Of a stretch of DNA of 25,362 nt, positions 6,124 to 12,859 are shown piece after piece; the stretch's first letter is position 1; every line of letters starts with the position of its first letter. The notes under the pieces are model-generated. The model made no database searches. It worked only from the letters and a program-made list of their open reading frames with translations, and was not told the DNA's origin. This DNA comes from a virus: IMG/VR virus record IMGVR_UViG_3300042111_000185, positions 1-25,362 of that record; one strand, given 5' to 3'. The position numbers and the translations under genes are program-made.

Positions 6124-7383
6124 ATGGAAACATCCGTTTCTCGCTACGACTTCGCTCCGATAACAAAGAGCGAGACCACCCCAGAGGGCTACCTCCGGGT
6201 GTGGGGTCGTGCAGCTCGTGTCGGCACTCAGTTGTACCGACGCGCAGACGGCAGCCAGGTTCGAGAGTACCGCTCTCCTGAAGAGGTTGGTAACCCTGAA
6301 TCACTCAGTACGTTCGGAATGACGCCCGTAACGTATGGCCATCCCCCTGCTCTTCTTGATTCTACAAATACAAAGCTGTATCAAACTGGCTACTCCGGTA
6401 GTAAAGTCCATTACAGCGATGGCTTCGTAGAAGTCTGCCTCACAATTACAGACGCAGACTCTATTGAGAAGATCAAAAGAGGGGATGCTACCGAACTATC
6501 TGCTGGATACAAAGTCGATTACGACCCCACCCCTGGTGTCACTCCCAATGGTGAGGCCTACGACGGCATCCAGCGAAACATTCGTGCCAACCACATCGCT
6601 GTTGTCCCCCAAGGACGAGCAGGCCCTGAAGTCCGTCTGCTCCTGGACCGCATGGATGCTGCTGATGCAGTCGCCATCGATCTCGACACCCCCCTCGATC
6701 TCTCATCTCAGTTCCCTACAAAACCATCTCCTCGTATGGCCACTGTCAAACTTGACGGCCTGGAGATCGAACTGCCCAGTGATGCAGCAACCGCTGTCCA
6801 GTCCTATGTACGGGATCTGGAACGCCGCGTTGATGCCACAAAAGCCTCCGAAAACGAGTTGCGCACTGCACTCGATTCGGCCCAATCCGATCTCGAAGCC
6901 CTGTCCCAAGAAAAAGCCGCCGCCGACGGGCGTGCTAATGCTCTTAAGGAGCGAGTTGATGAGCTGGAATCCGCCACCGGAGCCCGTCTCGACACCGCGC
7001 AGATCGACCAACTGGTTGAGAAACGCCTGACCACCCTCAAGCACCTTGCTCCAGCCTTCGCTGACAATTTCCATTTCGATGGAATCGACGACGAAGAGCT
7101 CTACAGCCAGGCCTTTACCAACCTCACCGGTAACAAACCCCCCGAGGACGCGCACCCCAGCTACATCCGAGGCACTGTGGACGGCATTATCGCCCACCGC
7201 GACTCGGAAGACCCCGAGGACACCGAAGAGGACGAATCCCCTGAAGAGGACCGCGCCGATAGCTCTGTTGTTCTTCAGCAGGCTCTTAGAGGTGTTGGTA
7301 ACTCCTCTCGCAATCCAATTGCGCAATACCATGCCGACCAACGGGACGCATGGAAAAAACCGCTCACTGCCACTAAGAAGTAA
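6124..7383 (+). CDS. Prohead protease fused to scaffold (DUF2213 type)
   Basis: This is a capsid maturation protease with a built-in scaffolding region. It has 419 residues and an ATG start. Residues 1-195 match the DUF2213 style: RVWGRAARVGTQLYRRADGS, YGHPPALL (His73), ATELSAGYKVDYDPTPG (Ser126) and NHIAVVPQGRAGPEVRL (His157). His and Ser are the expected catalytic type, but which residues act is inferred. From about residue 205 to 295 a long heptad-rich helix (LERRVDATKASENELRTALD and on) forms the scaffold coiled coil. An acidic tract (DSEDPEDTEEDESPEED) lies near residues 358-376. An in-frame ATG at residue 205 could give a separate scaffold. The next gene starts directly after the stop. 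Confidence 0.9.
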   Translation: METSVSRYDFAPITKSETTPEGYLRVWGRAARVGTQLYRRADGSQVREYRSPEEVGNPESLSTFGMTPVTYGHPPALLDSTNTKLYQTGYSGSKVHYSDGFVEVCLTITDADSIEKIKRGDATELSAGYKVDYDPTPGVTPNGEAYDGIQRNIRANHIAVVPQGRAGPEVRLLLDRMDAADAVAIDLDTPLDLSSQFPTKPSPRMATVKLDGLEIELPSDAATAVQSYVRDLERRVDATKASENELRTALDSAQSDLEALSQEKAAADGRANALKERVDELESATGARLDTAQIDQLVEKRLTTLKHLAPAFADNFHFDGIDDEELYSQAFTNLTGNKPPEDAHPSYIRGTVDGIIAHRDSEDPEDTEEDESPEEDRADSSVVLQQALRGVGNSSRNPIAQYHADQRDAWKKPLTATKK

Positions 7384-8007
7384 ATGGCTGTCACTTTCAC
7401 CACTACAACTGTAGCCAACCCCATCGGAGTTCAGGGGAATTATCCCCTGACTCAGGATGCAGCTCATGAGGGCATGATTGCTGATCAGCAAGCCTATGTC
7501 TCTCGTAGCTACATTAACCAGTCCGGCGCGGCACTGCCCTTCGGAGCACTGCTGAGGATCGACAACACTCCGACCACCAATGTTGCATTGGCAGTCGAAA
7601 TTGCTTCGGCAGCTACCCTCATCGTTGGCTTGGCTGTCAGCTCCATGACCATGGAGGGTGTTTCCGCCTCTCAGGCGTACATCCCCAACCCAACTCCTCT
7701 GTATTCCGATGGCCGCCTTGGCTATCCCGATAAGGAGACTGTGAATGTCCTCTCCAAAGGCGTCGTGTGGGTTTATGTCACTGAGGCCGTCGCTCTCGGA
7801 GATGACGTGCGTTTCTGGAATGCTGCCAACACCACTGGTGGCAGCGCTGTTGCAGGCGCCTATCTTGGTCGTTTTGCCAAAACGGCTGTGGCCAATAAAA
7901 CCACGCGCATCACTGGTGCCCGTTGGCTCTCTGAGACCACGGCAGCCGGTCTGGTTCTCCTCGAACTAGACATCCCCGCTTCCACTTTTACCGCTGACGT
8001 GCCATGA
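7384..8007 (+). CDS. Capsid structural cement/decoration protein (Gp24-like)
   Basis: This is a putative capsid-stabilising protein of 207 residues. ATG immediately follows the protease stop, and the 3' end overlaps the capsid gene start in ATGA. The product is beta-rich and small-residue-rich, with typical stretches FGALLRIDNTPTTNVALAVE, ATLIVGLAVSSMTMEGV, LSKGVVWVYVTEAVALGDDV and ITGARWLSETTAAGLVLLEL. This is the pattern of structural cement proteins that sit between DUF2213 protease and DUF2184 capsid genes. No signal peptide or membrane segment is evident. Identification rests mainly on gene order and overall sequence style, so decoration rather than cement function remains possible. Confidence 0.8.
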   Translation: MAVTFTTTTVANPIGVQGNYPLTQDAAHEGMIADQQAYVSRSYINQSGAALPFGALLRIDNTPTTNVALAVEIASAATLIVGLAVSSMTMEGVSASQAYIPNPTPLYSDGRLGYPDKETVNVLSKGVVWVYVTEAVALGDDVRFWNAANTTGGSAVAGAYLGRFAKTAVANKTTRITGARWLSETTAAGLVLLELDIPASTFTADVP

Positions 8008-8918
8008 CCCGAGACATCCGTAATGATGCTGATGTCGGTATCTTCCTTGCTCGTGAGCTGGAGCAAATCCTTACTCGCACTTACGAGCAACAGTACGCTG
8101 ACATTAAGTATGCCACTGTTGTACCTGTTTCAACTGAAGTAGGTCCCGGTGCTGATTCTTACACCTATCGGGTGTTCGACAAGATCGGCAGCATGAAGAT
8201 GATCGCCGACAAGGCGCAAGATCTTCCTCGCTCCGATGTGCTCCGCAAGGAGGTCACGCATCCGGTGCGGTCCTTCGGCGCCTCCTTCGCTTACACCGTG
8301 CAGGAGACCCGAGCTGCGGCCATGGTTCCCGGCCTGAACCTAGAGCAGCGCCGTGCCAACGCCGTCAGGCGGGCCTACGAGGAAACCATGCAATCTCTTG
8401 CCTACTTCGGGGAAACCGCAAGTGGCATGAAGGGCTTCCTGAACAATGATCAGATCGACAAGCTTGTTCCCAACAAGTGGTTCGACACTGCATCCACGGA
8501 CGAGATGCTGCAACTTTTGAATGAAGGCCCCACTCGCCTTGTTCAGAACAGCAACATGAAGGAAAGCCCCAACACCATGTTGGTGCCCTACGACGTGTAC
8601 CGCATCATCTCCACCACCCCGAGATCGCCAACCAGTGACACCACGGTGTTGGAGTTCTTCCTCCGCACCAATCCGATCATCCGCGCCATCGAGCCCATCA
8701 ATGAGCTCGAAGCGGCCAAATCTGGTGGTCGCCTGTCCAAGGACCGCATCATCATCTACGACCGGAGCCCGGACAAGCTCCAGTTCCACATCACTCAACC
8801 TCTGGAGTTCTTTCCTCCTGAGCGCCGTGGTCTGGAGTTCTCCGTAGCCGCACACGCACGTTGCGGTGGCCTCGCTTGGTACTACCCCAAGAGCGGCCTT
8901 GTCATGGAGAAAGCGTAG
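8004..8918 (+). CDS. Major capsid protein (DUF2184 type)
   Basis: This is the main shell protein, 304 residues, with an HK97-like fold expected for the family. Start ATG at 8004 overlaps the preceding stop (ATGA). Diagnostic stretches are FLARELEQILTRTYEQQYAD near the N terminus, VSTEVGPGADSYTYRVFDKIG, then RSFGASFAYTVQETRAAAMV and RRANAVRRAYEETMQSLAYF, with GMKGFLNNDQI after it. The C-terminal part contains RIIIYDRSPDKLQFHITQPL and a hydrophobic end. The length is usual for the family. No strong Shine-Dalgarno precedes it, so expression probably relies on translational coupling to the cement gene. A hairpin (8925-8950) follows the stop. Confidence 0.93.
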   Translation: MTRDIRNDADVGIFLARELEQILTRTYEQQYADIKYATVVPVSTEVGPGADSYTYRVFDKIGSMKMIADKAQDLPRSDVLRKEVTHPVRSFGASFAYTVQETRAAAMVPGLNLEQRRANAVRRAYEETMQSLAYFGETASGMKGFLNNDQIDKLVPNKWFDTASTDEMLQLLNEGPTRLVQNSNMKESPNTMLVPYDVYRIISTTPRSPTSDTTVLEFFLRTNPIIRAIEPINELEAAKSGGRLSKDRIIIYDRSPDKLQFHITQPLEFFPPERRGLEFSVAAHARCGGLAWYYPKSGLVMEKA

Positions 8919-8924
8919 CCTTTC

Positions 8925-8950
8925 CTGACCTACCCTGAATAGGTTGTCAG
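8925..8950 (+). other. Bulged hairpin after major capsid gene
   Basis: CTGACCTA (8925-8932) pairs with TAGG and TCAG (8940-8943 and 8947-8950) across a three-base bulge. No T-run follows. It may stabilise or process the capsid mRNA end rather than stop transcription. Confidence 0.3.
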
Positions 8951-8965
8951 CACAACCCATCCGTC

Positions 8966-9382
8966 ATGATCCTTGTTTACCGACCCGACCTACTCAATCC
9001 CCAAATGGACAAAGAAGCCTATTGGGGCTTCTCTTTCCTGCAGGAGAAAGGCCTTCCTGATTACTTCCGCCTCTCAGCGGGAGTCAATCGAGAGGTTGAC
9101 GAGGCAATTTGGGAGAAGATCAAAAACTACGCAGAGGTTAAAAATGCTCTTCAACTCGGTGCTCTTCGCATCGAAGCAGAAGAGTCCTCTGCTGTAGAAG
9201 AAACTGTCAAGGGTGAAGTACACGATTCCATCGTAACTTTTCCTCTTGAAACCGCCTTGCGGTTGATTGATGACAGCTTTGATCTTGAGCAGCTTTCTAA
9301 ATGGGGAGCAAAGGATCAGCGAATTAAGGTCAAAAACGCGATTACACATCGCATCAAAGCCATTACTGCGGGTAATGGCTAA
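8966..9382 (+). CDS. Hypothetical head-tail region protein (138 aa)
   Basis: ATG at 8966 lies 47 bases after the capsid stop; the stop at 9382 overlaps the next start (TAATG). The product starts MILVYRPDLLNPQMDKEAYW. It has a mixed N-terminal domain with many aromatic residues (AYWGFSFLQEKGLPDYFRL), and a helical C terminus ending WGAKDQRIKVKNAITHRIKA. Acidic residues dominate the middle. I do not recognise the family. Position between capsid and DUF4054-type connector suggests a head-completion or connector-associated protein, or a small chaperone. No motif decides between these. Confidence 0.82.
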   Translation: MILVYRPDLLNPQMDKEAYWGFSFLQEKGLPDYFRLSAGVNREVDEAIWEKIKNYAEVKNALQLGALRIEAEESSAVEETVKGEVHDSIVTFPLETALRLIDDSFDLEQLSKWGAKDQRIKVKNAITHRIKAITAGNG

Positions 9383-9690
9383 TGGCGATGCCTTCGACTG
9401 ATTCTTTTTTAACCCGATTCCCCGAGTTCGGAGAACAATCAGAAGACATCGTGGCAGGAGCTATTGCAGAAGCAGGGCGTGCTGCTTCTTCTGTCGTGTG
9501 GGGCGCACTCCACACAGACGGCGTCAGCTACCTGGCCGCCCATCTCCTGGCTACCCGCATCGCCCAGATCGGTCTACAGATCGAGGCCCGCTCCGGTTCC
9601 CCCACAGGCAATCTGATCGAATCAACTCTTTACGGCCAAGAGTACAAACGACTTCTTGACTCACTCGCTATTTGTGGTTTCAGTCTTTAA
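9382..9690 (+). CDS. Head-tail adaptor (DUF4054-like)
   Basis: This is a 102-residue connector protein that would bind the portal ring and start the neck. The start ATG overlaps the previous stop as TAATG. The sequence follows the DUF4054 pattern: FLTRFPEFGEQSEDIVAGAI at the N terminus, then AEAGRAASSVVWGALHTDGV, YLAAHLLATRIAQIGLQI, and a final Gly-containing helix with TLYGQEYKRLLDSLA. All-helical structure is expected. It lies in the conserved order capsid, adaptor, stopper, gp10-like, terminator. The family call is from recalled motif style and is fairly secure. Confidence 0.85.
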   Translation: MAMPSTDSFLTRFPEFGEQSEDIVAGAIAEAGRAASSVVWGALHTDGVSYLAAHLLATRIAQIGLQIEARSGSPTGNLIESTLYGQEYKRLLDSLAICGFSL

Positions 9691-9692
9691 TC

Positions 9693-10094
9693 ATGCCTAT
9701 CGCTGCCGCGATTATTGCTGATTACGCCCCTTGGGGTAACGCTGAATTAGCGTTTGAAGTGCCTGCAAATAGGCTAGGCACAGAAGATCCTACTACAGGA
9801 AACTTCAGTCAAGATCTCGTAACTGTCGAATACCTCGCTGCTCTCAAGCTCCAGGGTCCCTCCTTGTCCCCACAGAGCGGCATAGACAGCACGGTTTATT
9901 CGTGCTCGGGGCGCTTGTTGCACCCTACCAAGCTTGATCCACGCATTACAAACGGCTCCCAAGCCTTTGCCACAATCAACGGCTACCAAGGCCGCTTCGA
10001 GCTTGTATTCGACCTTGCGATGGACGCCTACCACCGCGAAACCCTTCGTCAATCGATTGAAGGAACCTTCCGTGTCGTTGGGGGCCCAGCGTAA
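9693..10094 (+). CDS. Putative head closure (stopper) protein (133 aa)
   Basis: ATG at 9693 is preferred over a TTG at 9672 because the TTG overlaps the end of the adaptor gene. The product is beta-rich in its middle (VTVEYLAALKLQGPSLSPQS, then GRLLHPTKLDPRITNGSQAF), with a C-terminal amphipathic helix (MDAYHRETLRQSIEGTFRV). A small beta-barrel of this size is typical of head-closure proteins of the SPP1 gp16 kind. Here the assignment comes from position between a DUF4054-like adaptor and a gp10-like protein. The stop overlaps the next start (TAATG). The product name is an inference; that it is a real gene is well supported. Confidence 0.75.
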   Translation: MPIAAAIIADYAPWGNAELAFEVPANRLGTEDPTTGNFSQDLVTVEYLAALKLQGPSLSPQSGIDSTVYSCSGRLLHPTKLDPRITNGSQAFATINGYQGRFELVFDLAMDAYHRETLRQSIEGTFRVVGGPA

Positions 10095-10468
10095 TGCCAA
10101 GTCCTCAACGCGATATTAAGCGCGCTATTCAAGCTGCTAAGGCCAAAGCAATGCGGCAGTTAGCGGTATATCTCGAAGCTAGTTTCACTGCGGAAATTTC
10201 AGCAGTGAAGTGGGGTTGGCCTAACCCGCCAATTACAAGAGACATCGTGGACACAGGCCGTCTGCGTAGCAGCGTGACTCGGGAGATGAATGCTGACGAT
10301 TCAGTGACCTTCAATTGGCCTGTTGAGTACGCCTCTCACGTCCATGAGGGGTATATCGCCATCGATGGTAAACGCTACCCAGCTAGGCCCTGGACACGGG
10401 AGCCACTCAAGGAAGTTCCGACAAAGTTCGGTGAATTTTTCCGTGCTGCCCTGGAGCGCTCGTCATGA
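10094..10468 (+). CDS. HK97 gp10-like neck / tail completion protein
   Basis: This is a 124-residue connector component. A basic N-terminal helix (RDIKRAIQAAKAKAMRQLAV) leads to the characteristic HK97-gp10 pattern: VDTGRLRSSVTRE, then VEYASHVHEGY, then the proline-rich PARPWTREPLKEVPTKFGEF and a final helix. The family forms part of the neck or tail terminus in siphoviruses. The start overlaps the preceding stop as TAATG and the 3' end overlaps the next start as ATGA, so the four connector genes form one translationally coupled set. Confidence 0.87.
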   Translation: MPSPQRDIKRAIQAAKAKAMRQLAVYLEASFTAEISAVKWGWPNPPITRDIVDTGRLRSSVTREMNADDSVTFNWPVEYASHVHEGYIAIDGKRYPARPWTREPLKEVPTKFGEFFRAALERSS

Positions 10469-10938
10469 CGATCTCCACCGCTTGCCCCAGCCCCCTGGAC
10501 CTACGCCGCACTCTTGAGCGCCACATCCTCGACATCTACGAGGATGATGGCTCCACCCTCAAGTCTGAGCTGTATTGGCCAGGTGTTTACACCCTGCCCA
10601 ACAAAACTCGAATCCCTGCGGTCTATGTCATCGGTTCTTCCATGGTGCCATCAAGCTGGAATATCACCGGCATCGAATGCATCGTAGAGGAAGTCCCCGA
10701 GGCCGTATCCCCCGGTTCCATGAGCGGCATCCTGACTTTCGAGTCATGGTCTGTGCGTTTCACAAACTATGGCAAAAGAGAGGGTACGCAAATGCCTCTT
10801 TCCATGAGGGACATCGTCCGTCGCTTAGTGCGGGCTTTCCCTCGGGCCTCAATTGTTCCAATGCCTCGCACCGAGGCGACATTTGAGGCTGTTACGGCTC
10901 GTATTACTGAGCCATCCATCCATCCCCCCATCCCCTAG
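10465..10938 (+). CDS. Putative tail terminator protein (157 aa)
   Basis: ATG at 10465 overlaps the gp10-like stop. The product begins with a helix (LDLRRTLERHILDIYEDDGS) and continues with beta strands, IPAVYVIGSSMVPSSWNITG, ECIVEEVPEA and SGILTFESWSVRFTNYG, then a helix MRDIVRRLVRAFP. This alternation and the location just before the major tail protein fit tail terminator proteins (lambda gpU-like), which cap the tail tube and join it to the neck. Sequence resemblance to any one family was not recognised, so the role is by position. Its stop TAG is part of the sequence that supplies the Shine-Dalgarno of the next gene. Confidence 0.78.
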   Translation: MTISTACPSPLDLRRTLERHILDIYEDDGSTLKSELYWPGVYTLPNKTRIPAVYVIGSSMVPSSWNITGIECIVEEVPEAVSPGSMSGILTFESWSVRFTNYGKREGTQMPLSMRDIVRRLVRAFPRASIVPMPRTEATFEAVTARITEPSIHPPIP

Positions 10939-10941
10939 GAG
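10937..10941 (+). promoter_or_regulatory. Strong ribosome binding site of major tail protein
   Basis: AGGAG lies ten bases before ATG 10952. It fixes that start rather than earlier in-frame codons, which overlap the terminator gene. It is the clearest Shine-Dalgarno in the window. Confidence 0.75.
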
Positions 10942-10951
10942 AACATCCATC

Positions 10952-11560
10952 ATGGCTGATTATGCGATCGGCTTAGCTTTTCACAAGGCCCATCGGACGC
11001 TCGTTCGTGCTGTGGGTCTAAAAGCCCCCTGTCGCTATTATGCGACAAGGAACACTACTACAGGCCTAATTACCCTGCCCACATTGGATACTGGTGATGC
11101 TTACATCACTATGCAGGGTGTCTCCCAAACATCTTTCCAGATCAACGATCAGAACCAAGATTTCCGTTTGCTTGGTGATGACGGCTGGGGCGACAGCGTA
11201 ATCACTGGTAGCTCTGTTCAAGCTAGTGTCACGACCTATTTCCTGAGGGACACCGCCACCCCCGTGGGCGGTGGCTGCCCAACGTTTGTAGGTGACTACG
11301 AGGAAGGCTTCCAGCTTTTCCAGCGTGCCCGCTACGACAAGGACTACGAAGTTTACTTCGAGTTCCTGAAAGAAATGGGACGTGCTGCTGGCTCGACTGG
11401 TAACTACATTTATGACTTCACCGGCTTTAACGCCGTGGTCAGTAACTACCAGGAGCAGATGTCCGCTGAAGGTCTCACCGAGATCTCTTTGGATCTCATG
11501 TCCCGAGGCCGTCCGGTGTTCGGCAAGTACAGCAACACCACTGCTCTGAGCTTTGCCTGA
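10952..11560 (+). CDS. Major tail (tube) protein
   Basis: This is the 202-residue subunit expected to form the hexameric rings of the non-contractile tail tube. The frame is open further upstream, but ATG 10952 has the AGGAG site and begins MADYAIGLAFHKAHRTLVRA. The body is beta-rich: DTGDAYITMQGVSQTSFQIN, DDGWGDSVITGSSVQASVTT, then DFTGFNAVVSNYQEQ and ISLDLMSRGRPVF. This is the usual character of tail tube proteins of gpV/Phage_TTP kind. Position after a tail terminator and before the frameshifting chaperones agrees. An intrinsic terminator directly follows. High expression is expected from the good ribosome site and the terminated transcript end. Confidence 0.88.
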   Translation: MADYAIGLAFHKAHRTLVRAVGLKAPCRYYATRNTTTGLITLPTLDTGDAYITMQGVSQTSFQINDQNQDFRLLGDDGWGDSVITGSSVQASVTTYFLRDTATPVGGGCPTFVGDYEEGFQLFQRARYDKDYEVYFEFLKEMGRAAGSTGNYIYDFTGFNAVVSNYQEQMSAEGLTEISLDLMSRGRPVFGKYSNTTALSFA

Positions 11561-11583
11561 TCGTAGCTCGTGTCACACTCACT

Positions 11584-11606
11584 GGCCCCGTCTTCGGGGC
11601 CTTTTT
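11584..11606 (+). terminator. Rho-independent terminator after major tail protein
   Basis: GGCCCCG (11584-11590), loop TCTT, CGGGGCC (11595-11601), followed at once by TTTTT. The seven-base-pair GC stem and T-run are textbook. It lies 23 bases after the major tail stop. It probably reduces transcription into the less-needed chaperone and tape measure genes. Confidence 0.93.
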
Positions 11607-11613
11607 CATCTAA

Positions 11614-11847
11614 ATGCAGTCTTCTCTCCTGTCCGACCCAGAACGCACAGTCTTTGCGATGAATTGTCGAGTCGAGGGCTCCACGCTCCACTGCGGTGCC
11701 CTCTACCTCGAACCCCTCATCCGCCACCAGTCTATACGCTTAGCGGATGAACGCGCTACATTGTCGGTAGATATTCCTTCTGAACTGCTCAACCAGTCCA
11801 TCCCATTTCGGGCCTGGGATGTTGAGCTCCCCATAAGCCATGAGTAA
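11614..11847 (+). CDS. Small hypothetical tail-region protein (77 aa)
   Basis: ATG at 11614 lies just seven bases beyond the terminator T-run; the stop overlaps the next start by eight bases. The product begins MQSSLLSDPERTVFAMNCRV and is mixed beta in pattern (GALYLEPLIRHQSIRLADER, then VDIPSELLNQSIPFRAWDVE). Two cysteines are present and there is no motif. No ribosome site is visible, and the 5' leader would be very short if transcription started after the terminator, so it is probably made from read-through message. The family is unknown. An internal ATG at 11659 would shorten it by 15 residues. Confidence 0.65.
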   Translation: MQSSLLSDPERTVFAMNCRVEGSTLHCGALYLEPLIRHQSIRLADERATLSVDIPSELLNQSIPFRAWDVELPISHE

Positions 11848-12382
11848 GTACGGCAGCCTTCTGTTCCCAACCCCTACTGAGTTCCACGAGATCGGGCCAT
11901 TCCGTTTTCCTATTCATAAAGAGCTGCGCCCGGGTGAGATCATCGGTTTTGAAAAAATCGATAGGCAGCAGAGTAAGGCCACACTTGCACAGATGAAGCT
12001 CGTGCGTCGTATCTCTAGAGATAAGAAGGTTACACCTACGGAAGCGCAAGACATGCTTTCTAAGATGTCAGACGATGAGAACTCGAATCTACTATTTGAC
12101 TACGTCGATGAATTTAGCGAAGTTCAGAATGCGGGCGTGTCCATTACACAGACACAAATCAGCTACGTCACCGTGCTGATGCAGTACAGAGGGCAAGTCA
12201 AGATGCCCAAAGCTAAGGACTGGATTCAAACCCAAGACTGGACACAAGAGGATACTGAGGATCTGCCTTCCGAGATCCGCACAAATATTTACCAATTCAT
12301 CCTGTGGGAACGCGACGGCTGGCCGGTAGCCGAACCGGAGGGAAAGCCCGAAGAGGAGCTGGAACCAGCTCTCGTGAGCTGA
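11840..12382 (+). CDS. Tail assembly chaperone, short form (lambda gpG analogue)
   Basis: This is a 180-residue product in the zero frame. It begins MSKYGSLLFPTPTEFHEIGP. A helical middle (KKVTPTEAQDMLSKMSDDEN) and an acidic C terminus (PEGKPEEELEPALVS) follow. By analogy with lambda gpG it would coat the tape measure and keep it soluble while the tube polymerises. Evidence for the role is the position before the tape measure gene and the slippery heptamer near its end, which joins it to a second frame. The sequence itself is not recognisably related to gpG. The start overlaps the previous gene. Confidence 0.85.
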   Translation: MSKYGSLLFPTPTEFHEIGPFRFPIHKELRPGEIIGFEKIDRQQSKATLAQMKLVRRISRDKKVTPTEAQDMLSKMSDDENSNLLFDYVDEFSEVQNAGVSITQTQISYVTVLMQYRGQVKMPKAKDWIQTQDWTQEDTEDLPSEIRTNIYQFILWERDGWPVAEPEGKPEEELEPALVS

Positions 12383-12831
12383 GCATTGACGACATCATCG
12401 ACCGCTGCGAAAAGCATCTTCGACTTCCCAAGACCGATTGGGACTCGATCTACTTCCGCATCCGCTGCTCCCCTCTTGGGCCCGATTTTCCTGCTGACCA
12501 GTTCCTAAGGACCCCAGTTCGCGTCATCCGGTGGGTGCTCCGCGAACTGGACAACCAGGAGTTCGGACGCGCCAACCTGGAAGCGCTGCCAGTAGCTCGC
12601 CTGACCACGACACTGATCAGCATTGCTCACGGGTTTTCTGGTTCCAAGCGGGCTGCTCCCAAGCTGGATGTTAAGGACTTCCTACCGTACCCAGATTGGA
12701 AACCTGAGGGCGCATCTAGTACAGGCCCCAGTGACGAAACTGCAGCCCAGTTGAAAGAATTGTTGAGCAAACGACAGATTCCCATGCATGTGTTTACTTC
12801 TTTGATTACCCCAATCAGCCGATCCACGTAA
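11840..12831 (+). CDS. Tail assembly chaperone, -1 frameshift fusion (lambda gpGT analogue)
   Basis: Ribosomes reading the short form as far as codon 169 can slip one base back on GGGAAAG and continue in the other frame from 12346 to the TAA at 12831, giving about 330 residues. The added part reads ARRGAGTSSRELSIDDIIDR and continues with WDSIYFRIRCSPLGPDFPAD and VIRWVLRELDNQEFGRANLE. It is clearly coding yet lacks its own ATG; only a poorly placed GTG at 12304 exists. In lambda the T domain of gpGT recruits tube subunits to the tape measure, and the same is expected here. The slippery site and hairpin are listed separately. The tape measure gene starts 28 bases after the stop. Confidence 0.85.
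12340..12371 (+). promoter_or_regulatory. Programmed -1 ribosomal frameshift signal
   Basis: G GGA AAG (12340-12346) is in the correct phase of the upstream frame for tandem slippage, giving GGG AAA. After a 9-base spacer the perfect inverted repeat GAGCTGG-AA-CCAGCTC (12356-12371) can form a tight hairpin. The heptamer is the same as that used by lambda G-T. The zero-frame stop lies only 34 bases past the heptamer. Confidence 0.88.
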
Positions 12832-12859
12832 AATACGGATAACGTATAGGGCTTAAGGT

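Noticed and set aside
6703-7491. Leftward 262-residue open frame opposite the protease/scaffold gene
   Set aside because: It overlaps a confident gene and the start of the next; the Gly/Val/Ser-rich content reflects the opposite strand's codons.
10853-11560. Major tail protein starting at ATG 10853
   Set aside because: It would overlap the preceding gene by 86 bases; ATG 10952 has the proper Shine-Dalgarno and a typical N terminus.
12304-12831. Independent gene for the second chaperone frame
   Set aside because: Its only start is a GTG inside the upstream gene without a ribosome site; the slippery heptamer and hairpin explain the frame better.
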